A stretch of 64,000 nucleotides of DNA from Allacma fusca (GCA_947179485.1 OX359249.1:6944001-7008000), one strand, 5' to 3'; shown: positions 48,261 to 59,900, numbered from the stretch's first letter. Notes: a model not told the origin generated them from the letters alone. Numbers and translations are program-made.

Positions 48261-49266
48261 TAACAAGAAATGAGCCCCGTATTTATATGTAGGTATAGCT
48301 ATAAAGATACTATTTTTGCATTAATGTAAAGTGTACCACTATTAAACAAGGTTTACACAATTGTTACCATTGCATTCCCCATTTTGAAGCGTACCACTAA
48401 AAAATGTCCCCTCCATAAATATAGACTCCACACTGAAAATCCAAAGTCCTATCCCAGGAACAGTGGATACATATAGGGTCGTCCAATGTAAAGGGGTTTG
48501 ACACCATACAAAATAACTGACTCACCCTCTATTTTCCTTCCAGCTCCATTGAAAATTTTGTTTACGGCCGAGTGTCTTCGGGAAGCCAGAGTTGTAATGT
48601 GCAGCTGGAGTTATTGCTGGGACCGTGCGAGCTGAAATAATGAGGAGGTAGTGAGTCCCTGTAGTAAAAACGTCCGGTAATTATTACCAAGTGCGAACGT
48701 TCATTCTGAAAACAGTCTCGGAATTGGGAAATATTTACGACTCCTGAAGCGGACCTCCTAGCACGATGCAAATAAGGGAGGAACGTCGCTCCGAAAAAAA
48801 TTGTTTGGTTTCATCGATGAGGAATAAATGAAAGGTGTCCACATTCTTGATGACTTGTCATATGCTTTTCGAGATTGAGCCATTGCCAGAGTTGGGCCGC
48901 CCATAAAATACTCAACGTACGTTTTGTGGGAAGGGGAGTCTCATCCCGTCAGTTGTTCTTCGAAGGAAGAAGAAGACGTCAGTTTCCTTCGTCTTTTATC
49001 TCTCCACTCATATTTTCTCTCGTTATTTTCTTCTCGAAGCTAAAAAAAAACCGGCATAAGATGTCCCTAGTGAATTTATCTCCTATATTTTATTCACAAG
49101 TGATTTCCCCCTAAAATCTTCTCCCAGTGACTTGGCATTCTCCCTGCGTCCATGAAGCGTCCGTGTCGCGTGCGATTCCGAATTGAAAACGTAAAAACCT
49201 TTTGTTTCATTCTATCAAGCGCCTTATCAGTTACCCTTCAATTATTTTAAATGTAGCAGACCTGTA
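48261..49266. other. Gene-less stretch
   Basis: I see no gene and no array. Short frames have no recognisable domain. Confidence 0.5.
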
Positions 49267-49375
49267 CAGTGAAAGCTCGTTATAAGGGACGTCCTTTCCT
49301 CCCAAATTTTTACCCCAGACTAATCCCACAGAAACATTTTTTTCTTTGGAACTTCCTTACAACGAGAGCTCACTG
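49267..49375. mobile_element. MITE-like inverted pair, about 109 bp
   Basis: The left end is CAGTGAAAGCTCGTTATAAG then GGACGTCC; the right end, reversed, is CAGTGAGCTCTCGTTGTAAG then GAAGTTCC. The 28-bp ends agree at 21 positions with no gap. TA precedes the left end. On the right, CACTG is followed by CTTACTGTA, so either the end was eroded or a second CTG-TA end 7 bp further out was used. There is no coding capacity. Confidence 0.6.
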
Positions 49376-49878
49376 CTTACTGTAACCCTAAATGTAGTAC
49401 GATGCGTCCGAGATATTTTTTTTTCCCCGAAGAATTTTATTCCTACATCGGAATTTTTTTAACATTTTCCCCGAAATGAAGCAAGCCTCCTTATAAATAC
49501 TTTTATTTTTGTACAAGTTCCCCATTAAAAAAATCTAGCATTGACTCTCATTGGGACATGCTTATATGGATAAAAAATTATTATAGTTAAAAATGATTTT
49601 AAAATGTGACGTGGGACGAAACTGTGCTCAAATATTTTTCTCTCATCGAATCCTTCGAGCCTTTGAGAGAAGAGTAAAGTTTGTTGTACAGACAGTCCAC
49701 TCAATTTTACTCTAAAATCCTGTAGCTCAAAGGGCACTCCTCAAATGATCTGTACACACATCCATATTTGATGTTATCGATGGGAATTTTGGGAAAAGTG
49801 AAAGGCATCATTCCGATGAGAATTGACAGTTGATCCGAAGTGACCGAGCTGATTTGGTTTCTTCCCAGAAGTTACATT

Positions 49879-50010
49879 CAGTCAAGTCTGGATATAACGG
49901 CCCCCTTAAAAGGCGTACTACAATGTACCCTGCAAATGTACCCTACAATGCATGTAAATAGTCCCCCTTGAACAAGATCATAGAAGAATCTCCCTATAAC
50001 GGACCCCCCT
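49879..50010 (+). repeat. Two TIR-like motifs in direct orientation
   Basis: CAGTCAAGTCTGGATATAAC then GGCCCCC at 49879, and TCTCCCTATAACGGACCCCC at about 49989, roughly 105 bp apart on the same strand. Confidence 0.6.
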
Positions 50011-50657
50011 GTAAAAATTTCCTCTGACCTGACAACAGGGCTGCAAACTGTTTAAATTTTCTGGGAATTTTTGTCCAGGGATGCTCTCCTAGGCAGAGTG
50101 CCCTGTAAGGCCAGACGCACAGAAAAAATTGTAAGGGCAAGGGAATTTAATGCTGGATGTTTGTCCAAATGAAAGGATATTTGATTTCCTCGGGGAGTGT
50201 AAACATGACTTCACTCCGGCCCTATGGTTCCTTCAAAGCAATCCCTTTTAAATCACTCGAATGCAATACAACCATAAATAAATATGTGCATGGAGCTTCT
50301 TCCCCATTAAACTCAAGTGCGGGTTATTGAGGCCCAGGCGGAGTGTAGACTCAATGAGACGCTTGTCCCTCGCGACTTTGTCTATGTAAAGGACATAAAT
50401 CCCCACATGAGAAAATTAACATTCCAGTTTATAAACGAGATTGTGTCGAAATTTTTTTCGGGGAAAAAAACCTCCAATTTAAAGGAGCTCCAAGACAGAC
50501 CCGTTCCCGATACACACCTATATGCATTTATGTGTATATGTATGTGTATATGTGTATATACGTGTGTAGGGTCTCTGGAGGAAGGAAGTTCAATATTTTT
50601 GTAGAGTAGACGGGAGTGCGTTTTTTCCTATTGAGTCACGACTCCTATTATTACAGA

Positions 50658-50800
50658 GGGGACCCTTATAGCGAGACTTGAGTGTGGGCGCTCTGACATG
50701 GGAAAATATGGGAATCGGGGTAGACGGGATTATGTTGATATTTACTTGGGCGAGTAAGACCATAAGGCTGTTAGAGGGGACCGTTATAGCGAGACTCAGC
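50658..50800 (-). repeat. Two reversed TIR-like motifs in direct orientation
   Basis: AGGGGACCCTTATAGCGAGA then CTTGAG at about 50656, and AGGGGACCGTTATAGCGAGA then CTCAG at about 50774. They are nearly identical and about 118 bp apart, which suggests a duplicated unit. Confidence 0.7.
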
Positions 50801-51016
50801 ATATTTTCCTAAAGTACTTCTCCTCGGACTTACAACCCGTGCTTTTGTATTTACGGGATTATTGTCAGTAATGAGCTTTCGATAATCAATACTTTACAAT
50901 AATCCTATTATAGTCTATTTCCAGCGTCAGTTCTCTTTATAGTGGACACCGTCTGAGGATATTTTCTCTCTTAGGGAAAATATTTGCCAATTTTTTGAGG
51001 ATATATTCAAAATTTC

Positions 51017-51195
51017 GAGCCTCCATATAACGGCTGTCTCAAACACAATAGTCTCTTTATAGCGGTTGTCTCCAGAAAAGTAGTCTCTTTACAACGGCTG
51101 TCTTGAAAACAGTAGTCTCTTTATAACGGCTGTTTCCAAAAGAGCAGTCTCGTTATAACGGCTCTCTCGAAAACATCCAATGACTAACCCCGTTA
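51017..51195. repeat. 32-bp tandem array of the TIR-like motif
   Basis: Units TAGTCTCTTTATAGCGGTTG, TAGTCTCTTTACAACGGCTG, TAGTCTCTTTATAACGGCTG and CAGTCTCGTTATAACGGCTC are each followed by about 12 bp (TCTCCAGAAAAG and variants), giving a 32-bp period. Flanking half-units lie at 51017 and 51188. This is the clearest case of a TIR-like sequence turned into a satellite. Confidence 0.85.
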
Positions 51196-51530
51196 TAAAG
51201 GCCGGCCTCAAAATATATCTTTAGTAATAATTGTGGTTTTTGTAGAAAGTAGCTTTTAGACGCTCACCCTGTCACATAATTGGTTTAAAATAATAAAGAG
51301 CCTCCCACACTGTATGACACAAGGTAATTTCCCATTAATATTCCCAGTAAATAGGAAAGTAAAGGAAAGGTAAGTAAAGGAGAAAGTAGAGAAAATGAAG
51401 CATCCCAGGAAGCACTGTCATCCATCGTCCCATAATAATTACTCGAGACGGAATTGCACAACTAATCCGAATTACCCGACAATGTTTCATTAAAGAGGCT
51501 CAATACATTAAGTCCAAGAACAAAAGCTAC

Positions 51531-51562
51531 CAGAGTGCACTCCGGCTATAAGGGCGCCCAAA
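51531..51562 (+). repeat. TIR-like motif
   Basis: CAGAGTGCACTCCGGCTATA then AGGGCGCCC. A reversed relative GACGTTATAATGGACACTCTG lies near 51800. Confidence 0.5.
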
Positions 51563-51664
51563 TTGACATTCCACTCAGTAGACGTTCGTAAATAATTTTG
51601 ACTCGGAGAGCACATCCGTCTTGTATGGGGTGCGTTATGCGGGAGAATTGACGGCCGTGCTACT

Positions 51665-51684
51665 TAATAATAATAATAATAATA
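51665..51684. repeat. (TAA)n microsatellite
   Basis: Six to seven TAA trinucleotides. Confidence 0.95.
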
Positions 51685-52096
51685 GAGACGGAGCCACTCA
51701 TTTCCCCAGACGTTGTGGCTTTTCCCCATCCGTCCAGAAGTGCAATCCAATTAGATGGGAAATATATGAGCTGATGATCACAAGTGTGTGGAGTGAGCCG
51801 ACGTTATAATGGACACTCTGCGCTCATACAAATTTCTCCCTGACAATGGAAGCCTCTTATGAGAAGGGAAGTAGCACTGCGTTAACTACAATTTTTGGAG
51901 TCAAATTTCCGAATGGGAAGAGAACACCTGTCTCTTGTAATAGGATTTACTGTACAGTGTTGTGCAGGTATCAGGGACCCCCTTCTAGTAGTAATAAGGG
52001 GATTTTGAGGGAAGGAATAAAAATCGAGCATTTACGTCCTTGAGATTTTTCTTCATATCAGTGTCAGAGTCAAAGTTGAGTATTTTTCCTGAGGAG

Positions 52097-52296
52097 TGTT
52101 ATAAGAGGACTTCACTGTAGCCTGGACTCGTTTGAGAGAAAATTTGGACGCTATAAGGAGGTTCTAGTGTATTAAATGCAAATGTTAAAAATATTGTCAG
52201 CTGTCCCATGTCTAGTGGCTGAGTAGAAAAAAGCGGGAATTTTAAAAGGAGAAGGCTGTTATATTGGGGCTGTCCGTTATAGGGAGACTTTACTGT
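52097..52296 (-). repeat. Three reversed TIR-like motifs
   Basis: GTTATAAGAGGACTTCACTG-TA at 52098, GACGCTATAAGGAGGTTCTAG at about 52148, and GTCCGTTATAGGGAGACTTT-ACTG at about 52272. The first ends CACTG-TA, a complete element-end signature. Confidence 0.6.
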
Positions 52297-52892
52297 GGTG
52301 GTAATTTTGAAAAGGGTTTCATTTCATGGGTGCACACTTTTCAATGGGATTCCTCCAACTGAATGGATAAAAAGGGGCAGGAGTGTTTTTAGTATGTACG
52401 TGCATGTTAAATGGTTTATGTGTTGGGGAGAAAGTGTACAGGGAGCGTTTGTTGTGAGAGGATCTCCAAGAGGAGCAGAACTTGAGGAGGGAGTTTGGGT
52501 GTTGGAAGGAGAAAAATAACATTGTGTCAAATGGGGATTTGTTGAAGTGTTTTTGGTAGTAGGGATAAAATTGGGTTGTCGGGGGGTTGGTCCTTAGACG
52601 AGGATATTGTACTGGGCAACGTTGAAACTCATTACTTCAAAAGTTTGCTACTTATCCATTGGAATTGGATGAGGAAAAAAAACAGGATGTTAATTCCGTG
52701 CCTCTCTGAATTGCTTGGAGGACTTTGCTTCTACAAACAAGTCCGGACCGCATATGATTACCAAATAGGAATGCCATTGTAAGGAGTTGTCTCCAACTTA
52801 AAAGTATCCCTCTTAAAGTCAACTTTCAGCACAAATGTTCCCACTCCATAATGCATATATGGAAGGACGTACTTTCCTTCTCCTGGTAGAGC

Positions 52893-53395
52893 TTTCATCA
52901 AGTTCAAGTCAGGTTTTCCAATGGTAAGAAATTTGTGACCCAGGTCAAGTCCCTGTCAAGGTTAGGTCAAGGGGATGTCAAGTTCAAGTGGAAACGAGTT
53001 TTGTTGTGGTCAGTACAAGTAGAATTGAATTTAGTAGGGGTCAAGTTCAAGTAGAATTGAATTTAGGAGGGGTCAGGTTCAAGTGGAAACTAGTCGAGTA
53101 AGGTCAAGCTCAAGTTGAACTCAGTCGGATGTGGGCAAGAGTAAGTAGAACTGAGTCGAGTGAGGATCAAGACTAAGTTGAGCCCAGTCGAGTGAGGGTC
53201 AAGTTTGAGTGAAGTACAAGTAGAACCGAGTCGAGTTGGGGTCAAGTTTAAGTAGAACCGATTCGAGTGAGGGTTAAGTTTCAGTAAAGTATAAGCTGAA
53301 CAGAGTCGAATGAGAGTCAAGTTCAAGTGAAGCCGAGTCAAGTGAGGGTCAAGTTTGAGTCAAGTTTAAGTGGAACGAAATTAAGTGCCTGTAGG
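52893..53395. repeat. Degenerate GTCAAGTTCAAGTAGAA repeat
   Basis: Ten or more units of about 30-45 bp carry GGGTCAAGTTCAAGTAGAAC and CGAGTCGAGTGAGG. CAAGTTCAAG-like strings continue in decayed form to about 53790. Minus-strand Leu/Thr-rich frames are by-products. Confidence 0.85.
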
Positions 53396-54613
53396 TCATG
53401 TTTACGACAAATTTCGTAAATCGAGACAAGATCGATTCGAAATCAGAAGCAAGTCGATCTTCAGAACGAATTGTACTCAAAGCTAAGCTTAGCTTCAGTT
53501 TGAAACTTGGACAATTTTAAGTTCAGATCATGATTTACTTCAACAATGTGAATTTTTGCTCAAGTACAATTCTTATTTTACAATAGGATTTAACTAAATT
53601 TTGGGTTTAGTTATTTCAAAAATTTTGAAGTACAAGTTTGGATTTTTAATTCCAAGTTTAAGGTCAAGACCTAGTTCAACTAAAATTTCCTGTAACAATT
53701 CAAGTGCAAGTGGGGTAAACTCAGACTCAAAGTAATTATATTTACTTTGAAATTCAAGTTCAGCCCCATAGGTTGCTAAATGTTGAAAATTGAAGTATAC
53801 TTGACTTGGAAATTCAGCTCCGAATAAGGTTTCCAAAATTAGATGTTGGGGTGAAGTTTGAATGAGCGATTTTAAAATGGTTACTTGACTGGAGCGGAAT
53901 GTTGGTGATTGGAGTTGAATACTTGGAAACGTCGGAGCTGGGTGAGTACGTGCGTATGTACATGCGTTTAAAATAAGAGAGCCTACTTATGCAATTGTAT
54001 GTTGACATGGAGTTAAGTTTGTGCTCGTAAAACTGTCCAGTATTCGGAAACGTCGGACGGAATCCAACAAGTTAAGGAAGGTCTTGTGGACGTAAAAAGG
54101 TCCTTGGAATGAATGACCCGCTGGAGATAGAATTGAGTGCTGGTGCTTAAGAGGAGCTCCGATACTTTGGCAATATAAAAGTAACTACGGCGGCAGTAAG
54201 TTTGTGTAGAAGAAAAAACTTTCCCCCATTTCCTCCCGCGACCAACAGAAAACTCACCAGAACTCACCATCAACACAGGAATCTAATGGCTTTATAGTCC
54301 AAGCTTACCCCTCCTCACAAAGTCAATACAATTCTTCACTTTTACTCTTTCAGGCCCGCACTTCACCTTTTCTCATCTTCCAAAACATGAACGCACAGTG
54401 GGGTAATCACAAATCCTTTACTCCCTCCTCACCCTTTACAATGTCTTTCCAAATAATCCAAGAAGTAGTATTGGGAAATATTTTCCAAATTGTCTTAATT
54501 ATTAATAATTCAAATTATAGTTAACTGTTTGTGAAATTTTTATTTTATTAAGTTTTATTCTCAAATCATAAAACTATACCCTCACATTTTCTTAAAATGC
54601 TTTCAAATAATTA
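53396..54613. other. No gene; tail of the CAAGTTCAAG repeat
   Basis: Decayed CAAGTTCAAG-like strings run to about 53790, then there is no structure I can name. I see no reliable gene. Confidence 0.45.
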
Positions 54614-54979
54614 TATATCGTCGCTGAAGAGACAAAATGGACTAAGTGCAATTTCGACTAGAAGCAAAATGGTCTACATGCCTTTTTCCTTAAAGGTAAA
54701 ACGGAATAGTTGCAAGTTTTCCTGAAAGCAAAATGAACTACATGCAGTTTTCACTAAAAGCAAAATGGTCTACAATGTATACTTTCATTATGGCCATTGT
54801 GCTTTAAAGCGAAGTTGTATGTAGACCATTTTGCTTTTAGACGAAATTGTAAGTAGACCATATTGCTTTTAAAACTTGATGCATCTGTTCCATTTTGCAT
54901 TTAGTAAAACTGCATGGAGACCATTTTGATTTTAATCGAAAATGCATGTATTCCATTTTGCCTCTTCAGCGACGATATA
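54614..54979. mobile_element. 366-bp hairpin element (MITE-like) with internal sub-repeats
   Basis: The left end is TATATCGTCGCTGAAGAG. The right end is its exact complement (CTCTTCAGCGACGATATA), so the whole unit is a long inverted repeat. Both arms continue as complementary degenerate copies of a unit of about 37 bp: AAAGCAAAATGGTCTACATG followed by CANTTTTCACTA. The left half carries AAAATGGTCTACATGC and the right half GCATGTAGACCATTTT-like strings, meeting near 54780-54800. There is no coding capacity. TA or TATA could be the target duplication. Confidence 0.85.
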
Positions 54980-54984
54980 GAATT

Positions 54985-56040
54985 AAATTTTGGTAAGATA
55001 TTTTTTGCAATTTTGGATATTCTCCTGCTAAGTTAGGGCGATATTTTCTATGAAATTTAGAGTGCAATTGTCTTGCAAATTTAGGGTAAATTTATACTGC
55101 AAATACATTTTCTTGCTAATTTATATATCTTGCTAGTTTAAAATATTCTGGCAAACTCGGGGTGAAATTATCCTGCAAATTTAGGGCAATTTTTTTTTAA
55201 AACAAGATGAAATTTGCTCGGAAATTTACACTGGAAATGTTACTCAAATTTAGGGTACAATTGTCTTGCAAATATAATTCAAATAGTTTGACACGTTTTG
55301 GGGGACATTTTCATGGTAATATAGGGTTAAATTTTCTTGCGAATTTAGAGTTAAACAGTTTTCGAAGTTTAGTGTAAAATTGTCTTCCAAATTTGAGTAA
55401 CCTCTGTTTTACAAAGTTCTAGCAAATATTTTAACAAATTTAGAGTAAAATTATTTTGCTAAATTTGGAAAAATGTTTCTGTTAATTTAATGTTAAATAT
55501 TTTTCCAAATTTAGCGCAACATTGTCTAAAGAAATTAGACCAATTTTTGTTTTGTGAAATTTGGGCAACAATTTGTGCAAATTTAGAGTTCATTGGCTTT
55601 GCAAACTTATTGTAAAATTGTTTTACAAAACTTTTACAAATTTATTTGCGAATTAGTTATAAAGTTTGTAACTTTTAGAGTTATTTTTTTTTCAAATTTA
55701 ATGTAAAAATTTCTTGACAATTGAGGGTAAAAATGTCTTGTAAATTCTTTAAAACATTTTCTTGCAAATCCTGGATGAAATTTTCTAGCAAATGTATGGT
55801 AAAAGTTACATGGAAGTTTGGGTTGAAATTTTCTAATAAATTTACTGTAAAACTGTCTTGCAAGTTTTGGATGAAATGTTTTCCCAAATCTAGTAAATTT
55901 ACTGCAAAATTGCTTGCAAATTGTGGGTGACATTTTCTTGGAAATTTATTATCAAATACTCTTTTAAAATCTGGGTAAAATTATCCTCCAAATTTATGGT
56001 AAAATCGTCTTGCAAATTCTGAGTACAATTTTCCTAATAA
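54985..56040. repeat. Degenerate GCAAATTTAGGGTAAAATTGTCTT repeat
   Basis: Roughly 25-28 imperfect units of about 37-38 bp, each with two halves of the type TTGCAAATTTAGGGT and AAAATTTTCTTG. Divergence is high and unit length drifts. Minus-strand Lys/Phe-rich frames (55634-55933) are by-products. Confidence 0.8.
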
Positions 56041-57412
56041 GTGAAACTTCAAATGAAGTTTCCTTCTAGCGTTTCTATAACGCTTCTGCCTGAAAATGAT
56101 GCATATTTTTAAAAAGTGTGAATAAAAATATTTCAAATTAATTTTTTGAAAAGCTGAAAGTAAAGTATTGCAAAACTTCTCATTAAATTTTCCAACCTTC
56201 TGTAGTAAATTTGTACACCAGTACGGATGTATTTTTTTAAATTTCCATGTAAATTCATGTAAAACTAGAAACTATAAATATTCCTTAATATGAGGATTGA
56301 GTTTTCTTTGATCTCTCCTGTCTATCAAATATTTCCTCTGTCTTGATGGAAATGTTTCGAGGGCCCCAGTACATTGTGTAATAAGACCAAAACGTCTCTG
56401 ACATTTTTGACTCTCTGAGAGAAAAGTAACAGACGCTGAAGATCTTTTCCCTCTCTTTTCTCATTTGTGACAGAAGACAAAGAATTGGTGGAAATTCCTT
56501 ATGAAATTGCAATCAATTTGGATTTGATTCCTGGCAGATTCCATAATATACTCGAGTAGTTCACAAGACCAGCTGTGAAGGGGAACCTTGAGGCACGGAA
56601 TTAATTAAAACATGTCAGGCCTCCTTTTTCAACCTGTCTCTCAATTTTTATGATTGATGGCATCCATTCTGTTTCCCTCCTCTTCTCATCCCCATCTTCT
56701 CACTTCCTTCTTCCGAACTCCCACCATCCAAATTTTATTATTATACAGTCCCCTCTCCTCACAACATCCACCCCCTCAAATTCACAAACTTTTCACATCA
56801 ACTTATCCCAAAAATTGAGAATCGTTCAGACCCTACAACCTCCAAATACTTTGGTCCCATTTAGCACCCCCTCATACAACGTGTGACCGTTATAACGAGA
56901 GCTGACTTCATATCTAATACACTTAGCACAAGATCCTACTCTAACAATAAGAGTCACCTGAATCAATATACAGAATGTCATTCATGACTTCCAAAGGAGA
57001 AAATTTCATTTTCCCAACGTCTTCTTCCCAGAACTTCGTCATTGCACTTTTCGCAAGTTCAGCTTCAAAAGGAGCAATATTTTACTTGGAATTTAATTTC
57101 TGTTCAAAAATTTTTCCTAGCAAAATATTTTTATTCAATTTATTAATCCACTAAGTAGGAATTTGTTCGAATATTTCTGAACCCGTATATGTGATGCAGG
57201 TTCAAGGTGGGAGGGCCGCTGTAACGAGGCCTGGTACGAGATCTGTTACGAGACCTGTATACCTTTTATATCTGCAATTTATGAAATTTAGGTTTGGGGT
57301 AAATTAGGGAAGTTTGAATTTTTTTTTTAGTGAGATTTTTTTCGCGGGACTGTTATAACGATACTTTTTATGGTGGCCCAATAAATGTATAACGGGATTT
57401 AAAAATGTGATT
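56041..57412. other. No gene; several TIR-like motifs
   Basis: I see no reliable gene. 56650-56880 is C/A-rich. A forward motif lies at 56746 (TA-CAGTCCCCTCTCCTCACA), and reversed ones at 56885 (GACCGTTATAACGAGAGCTG), 57213 (GGGCCGCTGTAACGAGGCCT) and 57347 (GGGACTGTTATAACGATACT). The pair 56746/56885 is inward-facing over about 160 bp. Confidence 0.5.
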
Positions 57413-58105
57413 CTCCTAAAATTTACAATTTTCCTGAAATTTGCAATTATCCTGAAATTTGCAATTATCCTGAAATTTGCAATTCTCCTGAAATTTTCAA
57501 TTCTCCTGAAATTTTCAATTCTCCTGAAATTTGCAATTCTCCTGAAATTTTCAATTCTCCTGAAATTTGCAATTCTCCTGAAATTTGCAATTCTACTGAA
57601 ATTTGCAATTCTCCTGAAATTTGCAATTTTCCTGAAATTTGCAATTTTCCTGAAATTTGCAATTTTCCTGAAATTTGCAATTTTCCTGAAATTTGCAATT
57701 TTCCTGAAATTTGCAATTTTCCTGAAATTTGCAATTCTCCTGAAATTTGCAATTTTCCTGAAATTTGCAGTTTTCCTGAAATTTGCAATTTTCCTGAAAT
57801 TTGCAATTTTCCTGAAATTTGCAATTCTCCTGAAATTTGCAATTCTCCTGAAATTTGCAATTCTCCTGAAATTTGCAATTTTCCTGAAATTTGCAATTTT
57901 CCTGAAATTTGCAATTTTCCTGAAATTTGCAATTTTCCTGAAATTTGCAATTCTCCTGAAATTTGCAATTCTCCTGAAATTTGCAATTTTCCTGAAATTT
58001 GCATTTCTCCTGGAATGTTAATTCTCGTTAAAATTTTGATTTTTCTAAAATTTATAATTCTCCTAAAAATCCCAGTTCTCCTGGAATCTGCAATTTCCCT
58101 GAAAA
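57413..58105. repeat. 18-bp satellite AAATTTGCAATTYTCCTG
   Basis: About 34 units keep an 18-bp register without any indel from 57413 to about 58015; four or so decayed units follow. The main variation is one C/T position (TTCTCC versus TTTTCC), arranged in runs, plus early units with TTTTCAATT. Five of the six frames are open, including 204 codons forward and 216 reverse, as expected for a stop-free unit divisible by 3. Confidence 0.97.
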
Positions 58106-59844
58106 TACTCTCCAAAAGAAACGTATGTATCCTACATAAGTTAGCGTATGGTCTGGGTTATGAAGGGTGACTGTACCGGAAGCCTTGAACTAGTGCAGTG
58201 CTAAAAGCAGCCAGTAATTATTTACACTTTTGGGAAAATAATAGAAAAAAATCCCAGGAACAAGACCCACTTATTGGAGTTGGGTTTGGGAAGGGAAATT
58301 AGGCCCAGACTGTTTACATTCAAGAAAGGACTTCCCATAAAAGTCATAATCAATTCTTCGTTTACGTAAATATATTCCCAAACTGCTCCTCACTTACAGT
58401 ACAAGCGACCATCCGGTGAGCCAGACAACTTTCGCCATTACAAAATAAATCAATACAGTGCTCCGGACGGAACTTCTCATGCCGTGTCTTGTCCCGGCTA
58501 AAAATACAGTAAATCCTGCATATAACAGCGCCCTTGACAAAAATATTGGAAATACCTCGAAATATCTCTCTTATGAAAAACTTCAACATTGGGATAATCA
58601 AGGGTAAAAAAAATTCAAAATTTTCCAAAAGAGCAGCCGCTATAAAGAGACTTCGTATATTGGGAGATTTGTAGGTAATTAGCTGACATTTATTCATTTT
58701 GTGAGGAATGCTTGAAGAAGAAGGTGGGATGTGGGTGTTGTGTGAATGGTTGAAAAGGAGTTTGCCTTTTGGGAACTGATTGAATATGAGATTGAGATGC
58801 GGTGGGAATGACGTGGTTGATGTGGTGGTGATGAGATTGGCGATTACCTGTTGGGGCACATTTAAGGAACAAAGGCCAAGGGCTATGGAAAATGAAAATC
58901 AGAAACAGCTGCTCTCTTCAAAGTTTCACTTTGACATCAAAAGCTCACTTGAAAAAAGTTGATGGTGTGGAATCACTCTGGCATTTATTTCGGTTTGAAG
59001 TGAATGGAAGGCGGAAAGTACGGAAGATCATTTTAGGATGCTCAACCTCAGGGCTCTTTTACATTCTCTTAATTTGGAACATCAAATTATTGCTATTTTC
59101 TTTAAGGATCCTAATTCCCCGAATTTCCCGGGGTTCAAGAGTCTCAGTACAAAGGCCGAGGAAAAAGTATTATGAGTCTTGTTGGCAGCCTGTCTCTTCA
59201 GGGCTTAAAGTTAGGGGTTGTAAATCCCTTCAATTTACTTCCGTCCCCATTGGGCTTCCTGGGCAGGATTATTTTTATTTGTATAAGATCCTCCTATTAA
59301 CTAGATTTCTCAATTATGTTTTATGTACATGCAATTTCCTTGAAATATTTGATTGAAAGTGTCTGCGGAAATTTAGGGGCAATAGGGGTTTACTAAAAAG
59401 ACTGGGAAAATATTTAGACAAAGTTTCCAAAATATTTGGTAAATTATTTTCAACAAAGTTTTTAACAAAGTGGGAAGGAAATTATTTCAACGGAATTTTT
59501 AAGAACTTTGCAAGCTATACTTTTGGGGGAAATGTCCTGAGTGTAGAAATCTTTCGAGAGCAATTGCCATGAAATTTCCAACAAACTGATGAGCAAATAT
59601 TTGGAACAAAATTCGCAGAAATATAGGTGCCAAATTGGACTCATGGGTAGAATCGTTACTCTAGAATTTACAGTTTAAATTGAAAATAAATAGGCTTTAA
59701 ATCTGCCTCAGAAATTTACACTAAATTGAGCGCTAAAGTCGTGCCAACGGTTTGCATTCATTCAAATATACATAAGTTGGTCAAACACTTGGCACAAAAA
59801 TATTGAAATATCTACTGCAAACATACCTCAGAATCTACTAAAAC
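58106..59844. other. No convincing gene; one inverted pair of TIR-like motifs
   Basis: A forward motif follows TA at 58507 (CAGTAAATCCTGCATATAAC then AGCGCCC). A reversed one lies at 58633 (GCAGCCGCTATAAAGAGACT then TCG), giving a degenerate pair of about 150 bp. Open frames at 58362-58859 (minus) and 58892-59356 (plus) have no recognisable domain. A G/T-rich + strand run starts at about 58690. Confidence 0.5.
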
Positions 59845-59900
59845 GTATTGCAAAAGTCATCACAAAATTTATTGCAAAATTTATTACACAAACTGTTCCC

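Noticed and set aside
57407-58115. Two long periodic proteins on opposite strands
   Set aside because: Same reason: an 18-bp unit with five open frames. No sign of coding selection on either strand.
58362-59356. Open frames of 165 (minus) and 154 (plus) codons
   Set aside because: No recognisable domain; the minus frame spans two TIR-like motifs, so it is most likely chance.
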